The position numbers and the translations under genes are program-made. The notes beneath the pieces are model-generated. The model had not been told where the DNA came from and ran no database searches. It saw only the letters and a list, made by a program, of their open reading frames with translations. A stretch of DNA of 64,000 nt, taken from the NCBI GenBank assembly GCA_037127255.1, contig JBANSL010000009.1:38724975-38788974 (forward strand), given 5' to 3'. This document shows positions 1 to 11,507 of the stretch, one piece after another (the stretch's first letter is position 1; each line of letters opens with the position of its first letter). Origin of the DNA: Persicaria tinctoria (taxonomy: Eukaryota; Streptophyta; Magnoliopsida; Caryophyllales; Polygonaceae).

Positions 1-191
1 AACCTCCTACGAGGGTGTTGATGAAGCCTTCTGGTTCGGGTATCTGGCCTCCTTCTGTCTTTCGAGCTTCTCTCTGATTAACAGATCTCTGAGCTACCGG
101 TGTGTTGTTGTATCTTCCTCCGCGTCCCCTTCTTCCTCTCCCCCTTCCCCGGTTATGGAATGGGAAATCCCTGCGCGGATTTTGTTGCCTT

Positions 192-1620
192 TCATCGTTC
201 TTGTGGAAACCGAGATTCATCAAACCTGGGACCTTGGTCCTCCCAACGAGGTCTGTGATTGGGTCGGTTCTCCCTCCTAGGTGGAGATCTCACATCGTGA
301 TTTCTGTATTGACTCTCTCGAGGATGATGGGTACGCGGATGATCCTCTCTATGACGAGACCCTTGACCCCTTTCTAAGTTCATGTGCACCTCATCACGGT
401 TAGGGCGGAAATCGATTGCCTCCGAATGATGTCTGGGTGGCTTGGCTTTCTCTTTTCTGAACTTCCCTGCCAATTTCCCTAGAAATCCCGAATTCCCCGT
501 ATTTGCCTTTGAGCTGGACGCGGCTGCTTCCTCTGCCTCAATTTGTCTAGAGACTCGCTCTCTTAAGTCATCATAGCTTGTGGGCTTTTTTCGAAATAAG
601 TATGTCTTAAAATCCCCCTAAGCTAGATTACCCATAAGCATGATAATAGCCGATTCGTGATTGAAGTTAGGGATTTGGACCACCATATTGGTGAAACGAG
701 TGAAAAAATGCCCCAAGGACTCCCCAGCTCCTTGCCTGATGGAATTCAAATCAAGCATCGTCTTCTTTCTCGATCGCGCACTTCCAAAATGAGAAGTGAA
801 GATGTGAGACATTTGGGCAAAAACTAGTCACGGACCCTTTGGGAAGGTTGGTGAACCAAGTTAGTGCGATCTTCATTAGGGTTGAAGGGAACGTTCTGCA
901 TAACATGGCGTCATTGTACTCGTTAATCCCCATTGCAGTAGCAAAATGACAGAGATGATCTTCAGGATCAGTTGTTCCATCATACTTCATGAGGTTCACA
1001 TCTCTCCATCGCTTTGGTACTGCCGCGGAGCTGATTTCTTGAGTAAACACTGACGGGAACCCGACTGGTGCATTCTCGTTTCTTCTCTCCATAGAATCAG
1101 ACTTAGTTGAGGTCGAAACATCTGTCGACCGGTCCCCGCATCGAAGTTTACCTTCTTTGTGATAACGATCGTCTTGCCACGTTTGGTATGGTACCTCTTG
1201 GTTCTGAAAACCATAGTTCCAGTTACTGGGATTTTCGAAAACAGTGTTATGACGATCAAAATTCCCATACTGTCCCTCTGGCCTATAATTTCCTTGCTGA
1301 CGCGGATTTTGTCCCCATTGATCATAGTAATAGTATTGAGTCTGCTCCTGTTGAAAAGGATTTGGTTGTTCGTGTCGTGTTTCATAATACCAGAAGTTTT
1401 GTGGGATGAATCCTCCACCTAATCCATGCTGATTACCGTAGGGTTGAGAAGGTGTTTCAAGGTTCTGCCCTCCCATCTCAGTATTAGGATTAGTCGGGGG
1501 CGTCAGTGGTACATACATGCTTGAGGCTTCTTGATCCTGGTGATCACCTTGACTCATGCTCTGAGTCTGGTGATTTTGGCTATCACCCATTTCCTTGCTA
1601 TTGTGAATTGTACTTATCAC
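192..1620 (-). pseudogene. Ty3/gypsy Gag, frameshifted
   Basis: This is the Gag region of a minus-strand LTR retrotransposon. The frame opening at 1620 has a Q/N/Y-rich leader, then the retrotransposon gag domain (RWRDVNLMKYDGTTDPEDHL, about residues 205-225, followed by a TWFTNLPKGSV stretch). The frame breaks at the A-run 819-823, where one extra base shifts reading. The gag domain resumes in another frame (AQMSHIFTSHFG ... ESLGHFFTRFTNMVVQI, 618-812). An R/H/P-rich tail follows in a third frame (192-473). The primer site and LTR lie directly upstream at 1710 and 1729, so orientation is certain. Pol would lie off the left edge. The several frames show it is inactive. Confidence 0.8.
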
Positions 1621-1709
1621 GGCAGAAAGTTTGATGTCAAATATCCGAAAACTTACAATTGTGGATTTTAATTAAATAAAAAATCGGAAACCCCTTAGTG
1701 TGAGGGGGG

Positions 1710-1727
1710 TTCCCACAGACGGCGCCA
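1710..1727 (-). other. Primer binding site of the gypsy element
   Basis: On the minus strand this reads TGGCGCCGTCTGTGGGAA, a sequence type seen next to the 5' LTR of many plant Ty3/gypsy elements. It begins one base after the CA that closes the LTR and lies about 90 bp upstream of the gag start codon. Confidence 0.75.
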
Positions 1728-1728
1728 G

Positions 1729-2502
1729 TGAAAAGCCTCGAAACGAAAGGCCACCATTTTTATGTGGGGCCCGGGAACCTCCTTGATGAAATTTACGCCC
1801 TTCTCGACGGACTTACCTGACCCGCGCCGAAGGAATCGACGCGGCCCAACCTGTTCCGCGGGAAGTTAAGCTAATTGGTTTCAATTACGAATTACGGTTC
1901 CCTGATCGAGTTTTCCTTAGACAATTTGGAAACCTAACTTGTTGTACCTGTCGTCGTTAACAGTCTTGAGGCTTATGAATATCAACTCTTAATAGAATTT
2001 TATGCTAAAAGTAGACAGGTTTTACGTTCGCGGAGATAGATGTTAGCTAAGGATGTGTAATCTTTTCTTTTTGTCATACTTCTCTTTCACGTGTAATGGC
2101 TTCTTCCTCTTTTTTTTCTACTGGTTTCAATCTATCTTAATCCGCCTTCCTTTCTTTCCTCCATTCCCTTTTGTTTTCCAAAAAGTCCCTTCACTGTGAT
2201 GAAGTTTTTCTCTATTTATAGACTTTCGCCTCTCTTGCATGTCATGCCACGTGGCGTTCTTCTTTCAACACGTGTTATACTCGTGGGATGTGGGCATGAT
2301 CGCCACGTACCTATTTTTTCCATCCGCGGACGACCTTTATGAGTAGTTTCTTTGACCTTCGTCCGCGGCTAGCAAAATCTTCTTGTTTCGCTTTTTACTT
2401 GATTTGTGTGGTACTTCTCGTGCTCTGACAGATGTTTCTTGGTCTTGGTTTAGTCAAGTAAGCCACCACTGGAAAAGGGCGAATCATGGGGAAGTGCGGA
2501 TC
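1729..2502 (-). mobile_element. 5' LTR of the gypsy element (outer end approximate)
   Basis: The minus-strand LTR ends with TTTTCA just before the primer site, so on the plus strand it begins TG at 1729. A minus-strand TATA box lies at 2212-2220. The outer boundary is not fixed because the partner LTR is outside the window. I chose 2502 because the minus strand there starts TGATCCGCAC, but a TG at 2487 is also possible. Confidence 0.55.
2212..2220 (-). promoter_or_regulatory. LTR TATA box
   Basis: TATAAATAG on the minus strand, inside the LTR and correctly oriented to transcribe toward the primer site and gag. Confidence 0.5.
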
Positions 2503-3042
2503 ACCGACGTTACCCCCTCTTATATGAGGGATCTTTGAAGACTACGAGCACAACCACGATCCTCTCGATCATACAAGACGCATGATACTGCAACCCAACT
2601 CGGAACCAAATGCAAATGCATCAAGGCAGCGATCCAACGCCAAAAGATAGGGCAAAATACGAGCCAAAACAAGGAAGATCAAACATCCGACGAAAATTTG
2701 TGAACATAAACCCAAAACAAGCCAAAAGTCCTGGGAGAATTATTATTACTTATTAATATTTAGGCCCTTCCGAAATTTATTCAACCCGAAATGATATTGG
2801 ATACACACACTTATGTATACATATACATATATAAATAAAAGATATATCCATTTTTTTTTATTGTTCCATCCTAGTAGCTTAGGGTCCAAGCCTAAACCTT
2901 GGGCCCAAAGGAAACAAATTAGGCTCAAAGAAAGCAACAGTGTGACACCACTGGGCCCAAGGAAACCGAAAGATCCCGGGAAGCATGGGAGTCGGCAAAA
3001 CTACATAGCAGTCGACGAGAAGGTCAAAAGCAGCCCAGACGA
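2503..3042. other. Unassigned spacer
   Basis: No supported coding region. The stretch lies between the gypsy LTR and the solo LTR, and holds A-rich sequence with several copies of GGGCCCAA-like words (2880-2960). I recognise nothing in it. Confidence 0.4.
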
Positions 3043-3236
3043 TGACTATTATCGGAGGAAATCAAGTCTAATAAATATGAATATAAATCAAACCAATCTA
3101 CAGCTTTCACAAATAAAATTATAAGACTTCCTCCCGTTGTAGTGGAAGAGGTTATGATCGAATCCACGAGGAAGAGTGTCAACGCTCGCCAATTCAGTTC
3201 CAAAATTCAGCCTTGATGTCGACTTCAGAAGCTGAC

Positions 3237-3360
3237 TCGACGTCGACCAAATGACTCGATGTCGACTCAAGCTGTCGATCTCTGGAAAACAGGCACAACA
3301 GAAACAAAGGAACTCGATGTCGAGTGGTACTCGATGTCGACTTAGTGGTCTCGATGTCGA
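3237..3360. repeat. TCGA-N2-TCGA palindrome cluster, left
   Basis: Five copies of the 10-bp palindrome type TCGA(TG/CG)TCGA occur within about 125 bp (around 3237, 3257, 3314, 3331 and 3351). A second cluster lies at 4340-4670 in the same LTR. Related copies with TCGATCTCGA or TCGAGATCGA occur in the relatives at 43250-43490, 58390-58625 and 59490-59780. Confidence 0.8.
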
Positions 3361-3967
3361 GTGTGTCTGTGCAGTGAAAAATCGTAACTTTGCAGGAAAT
3401 AAAAAGTCGGAAAAGAAAGTCCAAAGAGTATAAGGATGGATAAGGAAAATATGTGAACAGAAATAATCGTAGATTGGTTGTATAAATCAATAAACTAAAC
3501 AACTTCCAAGATCGAGGAATCATGCCACAACGATAACCATATAAGAATTATGCCAAAGATATAAAAAATTATGTCTTTTCATCAAATAACTTTCGTCATA
3601 AACAAATAGGTGGATAAAGGCTCTCACATAAACCGTAAGTGTTACTACCCATTTAGATAATTAATCCAAATTCATATTAAGATCACTTTTTCTTTAATAA
3701 TACAAATAAGGATTTACCTATTACTTTCGTAGAAGAATCACAAATAGGGATAGAAGATGACTTCGCATATAAAAATTATACCTTAGATGCATAAACTTAC
3801 ATGGCTATCGTCGGACTCACCCCGACCCTAGAAGTAGGGTGACTTACTCGCACCTCATCACAATAACAAACATCATAATCATAAGGAAAATAACTTGAAT
3901 AGAACTAAAAACGAAAGAGTACAAACCGAACAAAGCCACAATCTCTCTCGCTCCACAACTCCAATTG

Positions 3968-3968
3968 G

Positions 3969-4022
<54 letters not shown>

Positions 4023-4030
4023 TGTGTATA
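3968..4030. repeat. (TC)n-(TG)n microsatellite in the solo LTR
   Basis: An uninterrupted TC tract passes into a TG tract. It lies about 45 bp from the minus-strand TATA region of the LTR. The related LTR at 59.1 kb lacks this tract. Confidence 0.9.
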
Positions 4031-4075
4031 TATTGTTTTTGTGTTGGAATTATTAAAAATCAGCCCCCTAAGGCT

Positions 4076-4084
4076 TTATTTATA
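4076..4084 (-). promoter_or_regulatory. TATA box of the solo LTR
   Basis: TATAAATAA on the minus strand. The same block, followed by the same GGCT/CCCC context, is present in the complete LTR near 59218-59228. Confidence 0.5.
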
Positions 4085-4880
4085 GTGCTCAAGCCTAGCT
4101 AATCTAGGAAGGAACAATTCTATCTCTATCTAATTTCTATCTATCTAAATCTAAGGATGCAACATTGCTAAGTAAAATAAGTAAAAACAACTAAATTCCC
4201 CTTAAGTAATTTTGGAATTACTAAAAAGGACAGAGGTCTTCCACTTGTTGATAAAATATCTCTTTCTTATTGTAGAAGCAATGTGGAACTCGGATTCGGA
4301 TTGGGCTTCGGACAACTTCTGTTGGGCCACTCGACATCAAGAAATGGACTCGACGTCGACTTCTCTGTGTGTCTTGATATGTCTTTACTCGATCTCGGCT
4401 CTCTGGTTCAACCGATCTCGGCTATGAGCTCCACTCGACATCGAGTCATTGCTTGTGTCTCGAGTGGTCGTCTTCTTCTCCATGTGTGTGTCGAGTTGTT
4501 TCCACTCGACGTCGAGTGTGGACTCGACGTCGACTCCTTACGTCGAGTGGTGTTGCTTCTCCTTTTCTCTACTCGATATGTTGGATCACGCTCCTCACTC
4601 GATTTCGAGTCACTACGTCGAGTCACTGGGTAGACATCGAATGACTCTTCAGTAGACGTCGAGTTGTTTTCCAGCTTTAATTCCACTTCTTCGAATTGCT
4701 CCGAAAATGTCTCGATTTATGCAATATTAAACAAGAACTAGTGTAGATATCCATATTTGACAAATAAGCATAAACTACACATATTCTGTACTATTCTAGC
4801 CCATAAATATAAAATGTGTACAAAAATCAACTTAGATGTAAGAAAAAAAACATGGTAAATTGAGCGCACGTCAACGACGA

Positions 4881-5500
4881 AGACCAGAGATGACGAAGTT
4901 AGAGAGCCAGCAAAGAGAGATGAGCAAAGAGGGTGAGAGAAGTCTGAAGGTGAAGGCGACACGCCGAGAAAGGCCCGACGGGACACCAATCGACCATCGA
5001 GGGAGGTGCCGAAGAGAAGAGGAGGGAAACCAACAGGAGCCGGCCAGATTTGGAAGTAGACTAAGAAGAGAGAAGCGTGGGAGGTGGGATTGAAAAGAAG
5101 GAATAAGGAGAGGAAGAAAAGGGCAATGAGGAAGAAGAGGGTTCGAAAGGGAACAAGTCAGAGCAATGACCGATATCCCAACAAGGGGCCAAAATTTCAA
5201 AAGAAACCAGAACACAAACCCTAGATCCACGAGATCAGGGAAATGATGATCGAATTGGGTTTGAAAGAAAAGATGACTCGAGCTTCTCAGCTCTGAATCT
5301 GCCAAAGCCCCAAAATAATGAGCTTATTGTTCAATTTAGTGGGTTGTGGAAGAAAGGTCTACGAACTCCTTGACAGAGGAATGTACGCTAAAGGCCGAAG
5401 CAAGGCGGCACAAGCATAAGTCGGCGGCGGAGCCACCACCAAAGCCTGCACAAGATCTCCCTCTCTCTAGAATACTAGAGAGAAGAGAGAGCTTACAGTT
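4881..5500 (-). other. GC-richer leader-like sequence, possible retroelement 5' end
   Basis: Read on the minus strand, this begins with a short hairpin (TCTCTCTAG - 4 bases - CTAGAGAGA, 5460-5490). It continues with proline- and leucine-rich open sequence, including a frame starting MADSELRSSSHLFF at 5305. A similar hairpin heads another stretch at 23817. Plant L1-type LINEs can have such 5' leaders, but I see no ORF2 domain here, so the identity is a guess. The solo LTR cuts it at 4875. Confidence 0.25.
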
Positions 5501-7114
5501 TTAACTTCATAATCCTATCTGTTCACTATCCTCTTTCTTAACGATGTTTTTTCATGGATACATGTTAAAAAATGTAAAGAAAAAAGAAAATCTTAATTTT
5601 AATGTATTGATCTTAATGTTAGTGTAGTGTAAAATTCTTAAAAATATACTATTTTACTATAAATTGGTGTACTTTGACATACAATTGGTGTAATTTTGGT
5701 TAAAAATTAGTGTAATTTCACATATTATTCGTCTGACATAATATAATTATTCATATGTATTAGTATTCTTTTTATATAAAAATTATCCGTCGGTTGCAAC
5801 ATGATTATTATTATGAGTTATGTACGAATAATCATGTTATTTCAAACGAATCATTTTTCTCTTCAAATTTTCCTTTAAATATCAACCGTTGATCTTCTTC
5901 ATGCAATGATGCAGTTTATTCACAAATAACTTATTGTCTATATATAAAGTTTAGTATTTATTTTATTGACAATGTTAATTAAGGCTCCATAAATATTAGG
6001 ATCGACCCTGTTTGTGACCCTTCAAAACTTATTTATATGTCTGGATCGATTTTGGTAAATAAAGGGCGGTCATTCGGATTTGAACCAGAATCATTCTGGA
6101 ATGATTTTATTTATATATGCCGTTATCACAATCTAATTAAATGACATGGAAAACCTCGTTTATGATTTACACAACGATCTCCTTAGGGTTCATGTTTATT
6201 TTATATTTTTATTGAAACAATTACACAATAGGGCATGATTTCTACTATGATATCTGCATGGAACAATTTATGAGTTCATGTCCATTGTCCAATGGTCCAT
6301 ACGTATACACTATACTATGCGTGTGCACTAAGCATCAATCATGAGTTTATCATTATAAACATACGGAGTATTAATTTTAGTTGTTTTTAATGTGTAGTCA
6401 ACCAAAATCCAGTCGTTCCCAATTTAACCAACTCAAAAAAAAATTGTTATAGCTGTTTGAAACCCAATTTCAAATTTGATCATCTCCCTCCCAACTTTTC
6501 AATAGAGGCAAATTGAATCACTCCAAATTCCAAATTTGAGTTTTCTTTTCATAAAAATTCCGCCAAAAGATTTACCAAAGATCCCTCTGACTTCAGTAGC
6601 TTTACCATTATAAGCCAAAAAATATTTTGGCTATTTACAACTTTGGATTTTCCCCTTAAATTCATTGGATTCCATTTGAACGAGGATTTCTCTAGTAGCC
6701 TAGTTGTGATCTTATTACATTTATGATTCAATTCATGAAATTTTTTAAGTTGGGTGAAAAAATACATGTCACAATCAAGTGTATGATAAGACAAATAATA
6801 ACACTAATTATGATAAGCCCAAAAAAAGCCTCAAATTAATAGATTTTTTACTCCATAAAAAGCAACCAAACAGCACCTAACCCCAAACCCCTACACAAAC
6901 CCAACAAATTCTTGATGGGAAAGATGAGGAAAGGGCAAAAGGGCATATGAGTTAAATACCCTTAACACTTTAGGAACAAGACAATTTGGGAATTTGGCAT
7001 TTGGCATTGGCACCCTTAAAATTGATTGCTACCAACAACACATATATCATAACCTATTAGTAGTAATTAGTAAATCAAATTAAACAAAAAATATTAAAAA
7101 AAAAAACCCTAAAA
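5500..7114. other. AT-rich intergenic DNA
   Basis: Apart from the short SINE fragment at 6039-6106, I see no gene, repeat array or transposon terminus. The 3' untranslated region of the GATA gene probably ends in 6900-7114. Confidence 0.5.
6039..6106 (-). mobile_element. Internally deleted copy of the short SINE
   Basis: On the minus strand it starts AATCATTCCAGAATG, matching the head of the copies at 8704 and 63593. It then jumps to the B-box region (GGTTCAAATCC) and the family tail (GACCGCCCTTTATTTACC). About 30-40 bp in the middle, including the A box, is missing. It is flanked by a perfect but AT-rich 10-bp direct repeat, TTATTTATAT (6029-6038 and 6107-6116). Confidence 0.6.
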
Positions 7115-7731
7115 TTAAGCAGAAACAGAGCCATAAGAAAGGGTCATCAGCAACACTGCAGCTTGTTCTTCCTCCCCCAAGTTCCTCAAGTACTTGTCCA
7201 TTCTTGATCTCTGCATCAAAACCTCTCTCCCAATTGATAACAGCTTGTGATTCAAAGAGCTTTGGCTTGATGTTGTCTTCTTTGATTGTTTCTCATCATC
7301 TGATTTACTGATCCCTAAAATTGCTCTCCTCTTCTTTCTACTCCTGATCCCACAGGCATTGCACAGTGACTGTAACAAGAGATCAAAAAAATCAGATCCA
7401 ATTCAACACAGTAAATCACATAAACACATTGATTGATTGGTTGATTAACTGGTGTGAGGGATCAGATCAAGACCTTGGGGCCGGCTGGGCCACCTCTCCA
7501 GAGGGGGGTTTTGGAGGTGCCGCAATCAGCACATGTCTTCTTAACTTGGCCATCTTCAGAGGATGAACCTTCTGGGGTTTTGCTATCCATCTCTTCAGAC
7601 TCTGAAACCTGCAAAAGTTAAGATCATTTAAACAGTCAGATCTACAATCCCCAAATCAAAGAAATTAGTAAGACCAAACCCTAGAAAACAGAAAATGTGT
7701 GATCACTCACTTTCTCACTCAGATCCACCAT
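7115..7731 (-). CDS. GATA: LLM-domain B-GATA transcription factor (GATA15/16/17 type)
   Basis: The coding exons on the minus strand are 7711-7731, 7474-7608 and 7115-7369. All introns are phase 0 with GT-AG ends, giving 136 aa. Exon 1 encodes only MVDLSEK. Exon 2 carries the first half of the zinc finger (CADCGTSKTPLWRGGPAGPK). Exon 3 carries the second half (SLCNACGIRSRKKRRA), completing C-X2-C-X18-C-X2-C. The C-terminus has the LLM motif (LLMTLSYG) that defines one group of plant class-B GATA factors. The length matches the short GATA15/16 relatives (about 139 aa in Arabidopsis). Family members are nuclear DNA-binding proteins linked to greening, cytokinin responses and growth. The reading frame is intact and all key cysteines are present. 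Which paralogue it is cannot be decided here. Confidence 0.93.
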
Positions 7732-8686
7732 TCCAGAGGAATATTCCCGAAGATCTGAGACCGACCCGGAAATTTAAACGGCTGATTCGGTATTGGGTGT
7801 GGCCGGATTTGTGTGTAAGTTGGAATCTCACACAACCCCCACTGCAACTTGAATCCAAACCGACAGGAGAACAGATCAAGCTAAGAATCAAACTCGGAGG
7901 ACAAATGATTGAGCGATTGGGCAATCAAATCACAGATAAGCTGATCACTGATCACTGAACACTGATCACACACCCAAATCAACTCGGTAGAAAGAGAGGG
8001 AACGAAGCGGGTTGGTAGGGAGGGAAAAAAATGGAGGATGAGAGAGAAACAGAGGAAGTGGGAAATTAGCTTAAGAATGAAAAATTGAAACCGACATGGC
8101 AAATTTAAAGGGGGAGAGAGAGAGAGGACACAGTCACTGGAGAGAGATGAAATATCAGCTGCCGATTGGGAAAAAATAAAAATGGTGGCTTGAAAAAGAG
8201 GGCACTGAGGATTTGGGGGAAAAAACCCTAGAGCGCGCGGTTGCGTGAAATGACGAAAATGCCCCTGATTGCTGACACCGCCATACATTTTCGCTGCTGT
8301 GAGAGCGCCAGCGCCACTTTCTAGGCGTTTCTTTTTTTAATTTTTAAAAAAAAAATAAAAATTGAGGGGTATGAATTTAGGGTTTGGAGGGAGAGAGGGG
8401 TTTTATGAACCCGCCAAATATTCAGCGGGTGGCGCGCTCTTTGGCCGCAATTTTTTTCAACGCCTTGTTTGAAAAACAATTTAGCAAAATCGCCTATTGG
8501 TTATCACTTATGGGGTATTGTTATAAAAACTCTTGAAAGAATTGTAATTACACAAAATACCTCTCTAAGCAGAAACTACTGTCCTAGTAATTTAGATAGA
8601 ATAGAAAAATCCAAGTAGTGTGTAGCTTTGTCCAAATTTTATAGTTTTATGGAGGTTTTTGCAAAAATGTCTCCAAAGTTTAGCCT
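7732..8686. promoter_or_regulatory. Probable GATA 5' UTR and upstream region
   Basis: No other gene is visible. The stretch directly upstream of the GATA start codon is rich in GA/CT runs (for example 8108-8150), common in plant 5' leaders. I could not place a convincing TATA box or transcription start. Confidence 0.35.
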
Positions 8687-8703
8687 GCTTCAGTAATTTG
8701 CAT

Positions 8704-8802
8704 AAAACCATTCCGGAATGGCTCACCGAAAAGGACTTGTGGATAATAGTCATAGGTCCCCGGTTCGAACCCGAAATGACCGCTATTTATTTACCAATTC
8801 AA
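8704..8802 (+). mobile_element. Short (99 bp) tRNA-derived SINE, copy A
   Basis: The insert is bounded by a perfect 17-bp target-site duplication, GCTTCAGTAATTTGCAT (8687-8703 and 8803-8819). It contains an A-box-like GGCTCACCGAAAAGG and a perfect B box, GGTTCGAACCC, as in a polymerase III promoter. It ends in TTTATTTACCAATTCAA. A second copy lies on the opposite strand at 63593-63690, with its own target duplication, and matches nearly base for base. No tRNA cloverleaf can be formed over it, so it is not a tRNA gene. Confidence 0.85.
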
Positions 8803-8819
8803 GCTTCAGTAATTTGCAT

Positions 8820-9331
8820 TTTGATTTCATTGGGAGGGATTGGAATCTATTTGGATTTGTGGGAGTGTGGCTGTGAGCGCCAATGCAGTGGTTGAAATTG
8901 TTTTTTCCCTTTATTAAATTAATAATAAAACATGAGTACAGGTGTAGTGTAGCAAGTACTAGTTGAGGACAGGTCACATGAAATGTGGAAACTTTCCTTT
9001 AACAAATTGTTTGACCATTCTTAAATCTTTGGAACCCTTTCTAAACAACATTTTTAAGGGCTCGTCAGGAGGTGAAAAACTAGACAAAAGGTATGGCAAG
9101 TTGTATCTAAATACTCTTTTGAAATCCACATGTGAACCTGTTTGTAATTTACCAAGTTTACAGATTTTTAACTAGCAATGATAAACAAAAAACAACAAAA
9201 TTATCATACTGATTGTGGTGCTAACCCAACCCAAATCATTCAATCACTTGTAAATACAAAGATCTATCTCTTAAGAATCCACATAACACCTACTTCGAAT
9301 GTAGATCGATCGAATTATGCTAATAAATACA
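8820..9331. other. Intergenic, nothing recognised
   Basis: AT-rich sequence between the SINE and the TIR transposon. Short open frames occur but have no recognisable domain. Confidence 0.4.
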
Positions 9332-10585
9332 ACGGAAATTTCACGAGTTACCCCTGAGGTATCGCTTTATTCACACGGTGACCAATTGTTTTACACTTTT
9401 CACGTATTAACCTTTTATTTTAACAGCTCCGGTTACTTTGAAAAAAAAAATCAATTAACATAAAACAAAGGGGAAAGAAAAGAACACAGACACGATCGCA
9501 CAGAGAAAGACGCAGAAACCCAAGTTGCCAGTGGCCGGAGCTGCTGGTCGCCGACGTTGGGGCTGATAGAGGACTCGGTGCTGCTGGCCGGAGGACTGGA
9601 GCGTGGCACATCGCCACTAGCTGATAACAACCAGCCAAGTTCAAAATGGAGCCCATCAAATAACTAAGCAACGCCCCACGTCTTCATACAAATTCAACGA
9701 TGGATTTTTCTGTCACCGGCAACTGCAGGAGGGAGCCCTACCCGCCCTCTTTTCACCTCTCAATTGTGGAACTCTTCCATTTTCTCTTCACCATTGAAAT
9801 TGGGGCGGAAAATTTAAAACGAATTCGAATTTAGATGTCTATAAAGTTGTCAAATTTGCGTTGGATGGATGAAGTTTGATGATTTAAGACATTGGAATGT
9901 AGAATTAGGTCTCAATTTGGAGACCCAAACACCTCCCAGTCTCCAAATTTCCCAGAAAAAAACCGAATTTCTAAGGGGGAATAGGAGGAAGCGAATCGCA
10001 AGGGCAACGAAACCATTTGATCATCGCCATTGAAATTGGGTCTAGAAGCTCCGGCCAGCAGCACCGAGTCCCCCCTCCAGCTCCAACTTCGACGACCAGC
10101 CTCTATGCGTCTTCCGTCTCCTCGAAGGGATGACGTCATTGGCGCAACCATCCTCAATCAACTTCTTGATGGTCCGGGGCAGAAAGGTTGCCGGCTCCTT
10201 GACCTCGAAGATCTTGCCGTCAGAGCTCACCAGCATAATCATCTTCGAAGACGCTAAGGAAGATCTCTTCGGACACGGCTTCCGCTTGGGCTTCGGCTGT
10301 GGGGGATTGCGATTCCTCTTCCTCGTGCCGCTGAGGATAAGCTCGCATTCGAGAAGACGACATTGAGGACGGCAGGGTGGTGGCGCTGAGCAAACCGTAC
10401 TTATTCTGATGTTAGGGTTTGGAGTTTAACAGCATAGTGAGAAGGGAAAAACAAAGTAACAGTGTTGTTAACATTAAGGGAGAATGACACGAGACAAAAC
10501 CTCAGGGGTACCACGTGAAAGGTGTAAAACAATTAATCACCGCATGAATTAAGCGATACTTCGGGGTACTTCGTGAGATTTCCGT
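9332..10585. mobile_element. TIR DNA transposon with captured gene fragments (Pack-MULE-like)
   Basis: Both ends start ACGGAAAT(T/C)TCACGA and stay similar as inverted repeats for about 80 bp (9332-9412 against the reverse complement of 10505-10585). Weaker similarity extends further inward to the GTTACTTTG word. The interior is much richer in G+C than its flanks and includes an SKP1-like fragment. A 20-bp block (9571-9590) recurs inverted at 10049-10068. No transposase is present. Long TIRs around gene fragments are typical of Pack-MULEs. The usual 9-bp target duplication is not clear: only AAATA is shared by the flanks, two bases off at the left. The family is therefore inferred. Confidence 0.65.
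10130..10242 (-). pseudogene. Captured SKP1 (ASK) N-terminal fragment
   Basis: On the minus strand this reads MIMLVSSDGKIFEVKEPA, followed by RTIKKLIEDGCANDVIP. This matches the start of the SKP1 BTB/POZ fold, in which family members read as V-L-x-S-S-D-G-x-x-F-E-V followed by I-x-x-(M/L)-I-E-D-x-C. SKP1 is the adaptor linking F-box proteins to cullin-1 in SCF ubiquitin ligases. Only about 38 residues remain. The frame then runs into unrelated sequence, and the cullin- and F-box-binding C-terminus is missing. The fragment lies wholly between the inverted repeats of the 9332-10585 transposon, so it was probably captured from a functional gene elsewhere. Confidence 0.75.
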
Positions 10586-11507
10586 AAATATCGTGTTATG
10601 AATTTTTTTTGTAACAATCTCCTAGTTTTATCCAAAACAAAAACACAATCAGATTCACCAAATTCTTCTAGTTGTTTCAGTAATTTCACAAGTAAATTGA
10701 TGACAAATGACAATGGCAATTTATACAATAAAATTCCACAACATAGAAATCCAACACTTTGCCACAATTGACACAGACGAAGAAAATTACATACCCCCAA
10801 AATAACTCTTTCCCTCCTTTTGCTCGAAATATACTGAGTTCTACAAAAGCTAATTGAAATATTTAGACTTGGACTCGACAATACCGATACAACCGAGATT
10901 CAATAACGAGAGGACAAAAAGACTGTATAGAATACAAGGACCAAAAGAACCAACCAGAATGAACGCATCAAACAATATTCTGCACTCAAAACCCATCACC
11001 AGCTACATACCCGCAACCCTGACTGAAAACTCGTGACCGTAGCATTACTTACCCATCCAGTGTTAGTTATGTGGACGCCGAGGACTCTGGGCAAAACGAC
11101 AACTCAGCGTAGATCGTTTTGCCATCACTGGAACCGCGAGCTTCCTCATTTTATTCAACCACTATGGTTTGACTGACCGACTCCACCTCAATGACAATGT
11201 CAAAGACACTGGACCAGACTAAGACAATTGAGGTGATCGAACTGACCTGACCTGACCTGACTTGACTTGACCTGACCTCGGACCGGACTTGACCTGAGCC
11301 TGACCATACCAAAACCCATGCATGCCCTCCAACCTCTTGCCAATCCTATTCGCATATCTGCTGAGAAGAAAACCGATTCTTAACCTAAGGAATAATCCTC
11401 ACAGATTAGTATGAGGCCTTGACTTTTTTTAAGGGTCGCTCGCAGCTGAGGGCATTTTAGAATCAGGATATAAACTATAATACACTAAATTGCAGGATGC
11501 ATACCTT
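10586..11507. other. 3' flank and probable 3' UTR of importin alpha
   Basis: No coding region is supported. The half nearest the importin stop codon probably holds its 3' untranslated region. A TGACC/TGACT pentamer repeat lies at 11236-11300. Confidence 0.4.
11236..11300. repeat. Imperfect CTGAC/TTGAC pentamer repeat
   Basis: About ten imperfect tandem copies of (C/T)TGAC in the importin-alpha 3' flank. Confidence 0.8.

Larger units (their letters stand above)
3043..4875 (-). mobile_element. Solo LTR of an Athila-like family
   Basis: This stretch aligns over its whole length with the LTR at 58222-59988. Shared blocks are the GGAGGAAATC start, the ATCCACGAGGAAG block, the ATGGCTATCGTCGG-CTCACCCC block at about 3800, the TTTATTTATAG block at about 4075 and the GCAATATTAAACAA block near 4722. 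No primer site lies to its left and no purine tract to its right, so it looks like a recombination product (solo LTR). GACGA occurs at 3038-3042 and 4876-4880, a likely 5-bp target duplication, although the terminal CA is offset by two bases. Minus-strand orientation follows from the TATA box and from the complete relative. Confidence 0.75.

Noticed and set aside
8758..8772. Possible tRNA gene around the GGTTCGAACCC box (also at 63632)
   Set aside because: No cloverleaf or anticodon arm can be formed, and flanking target repeats show it is a SINE.
9323..10594. 9-bp target duplication for the SKP1-carrying transposon
   Set aside because: Only AAATA is shared and it is two bases off at the left, too weak to claim.
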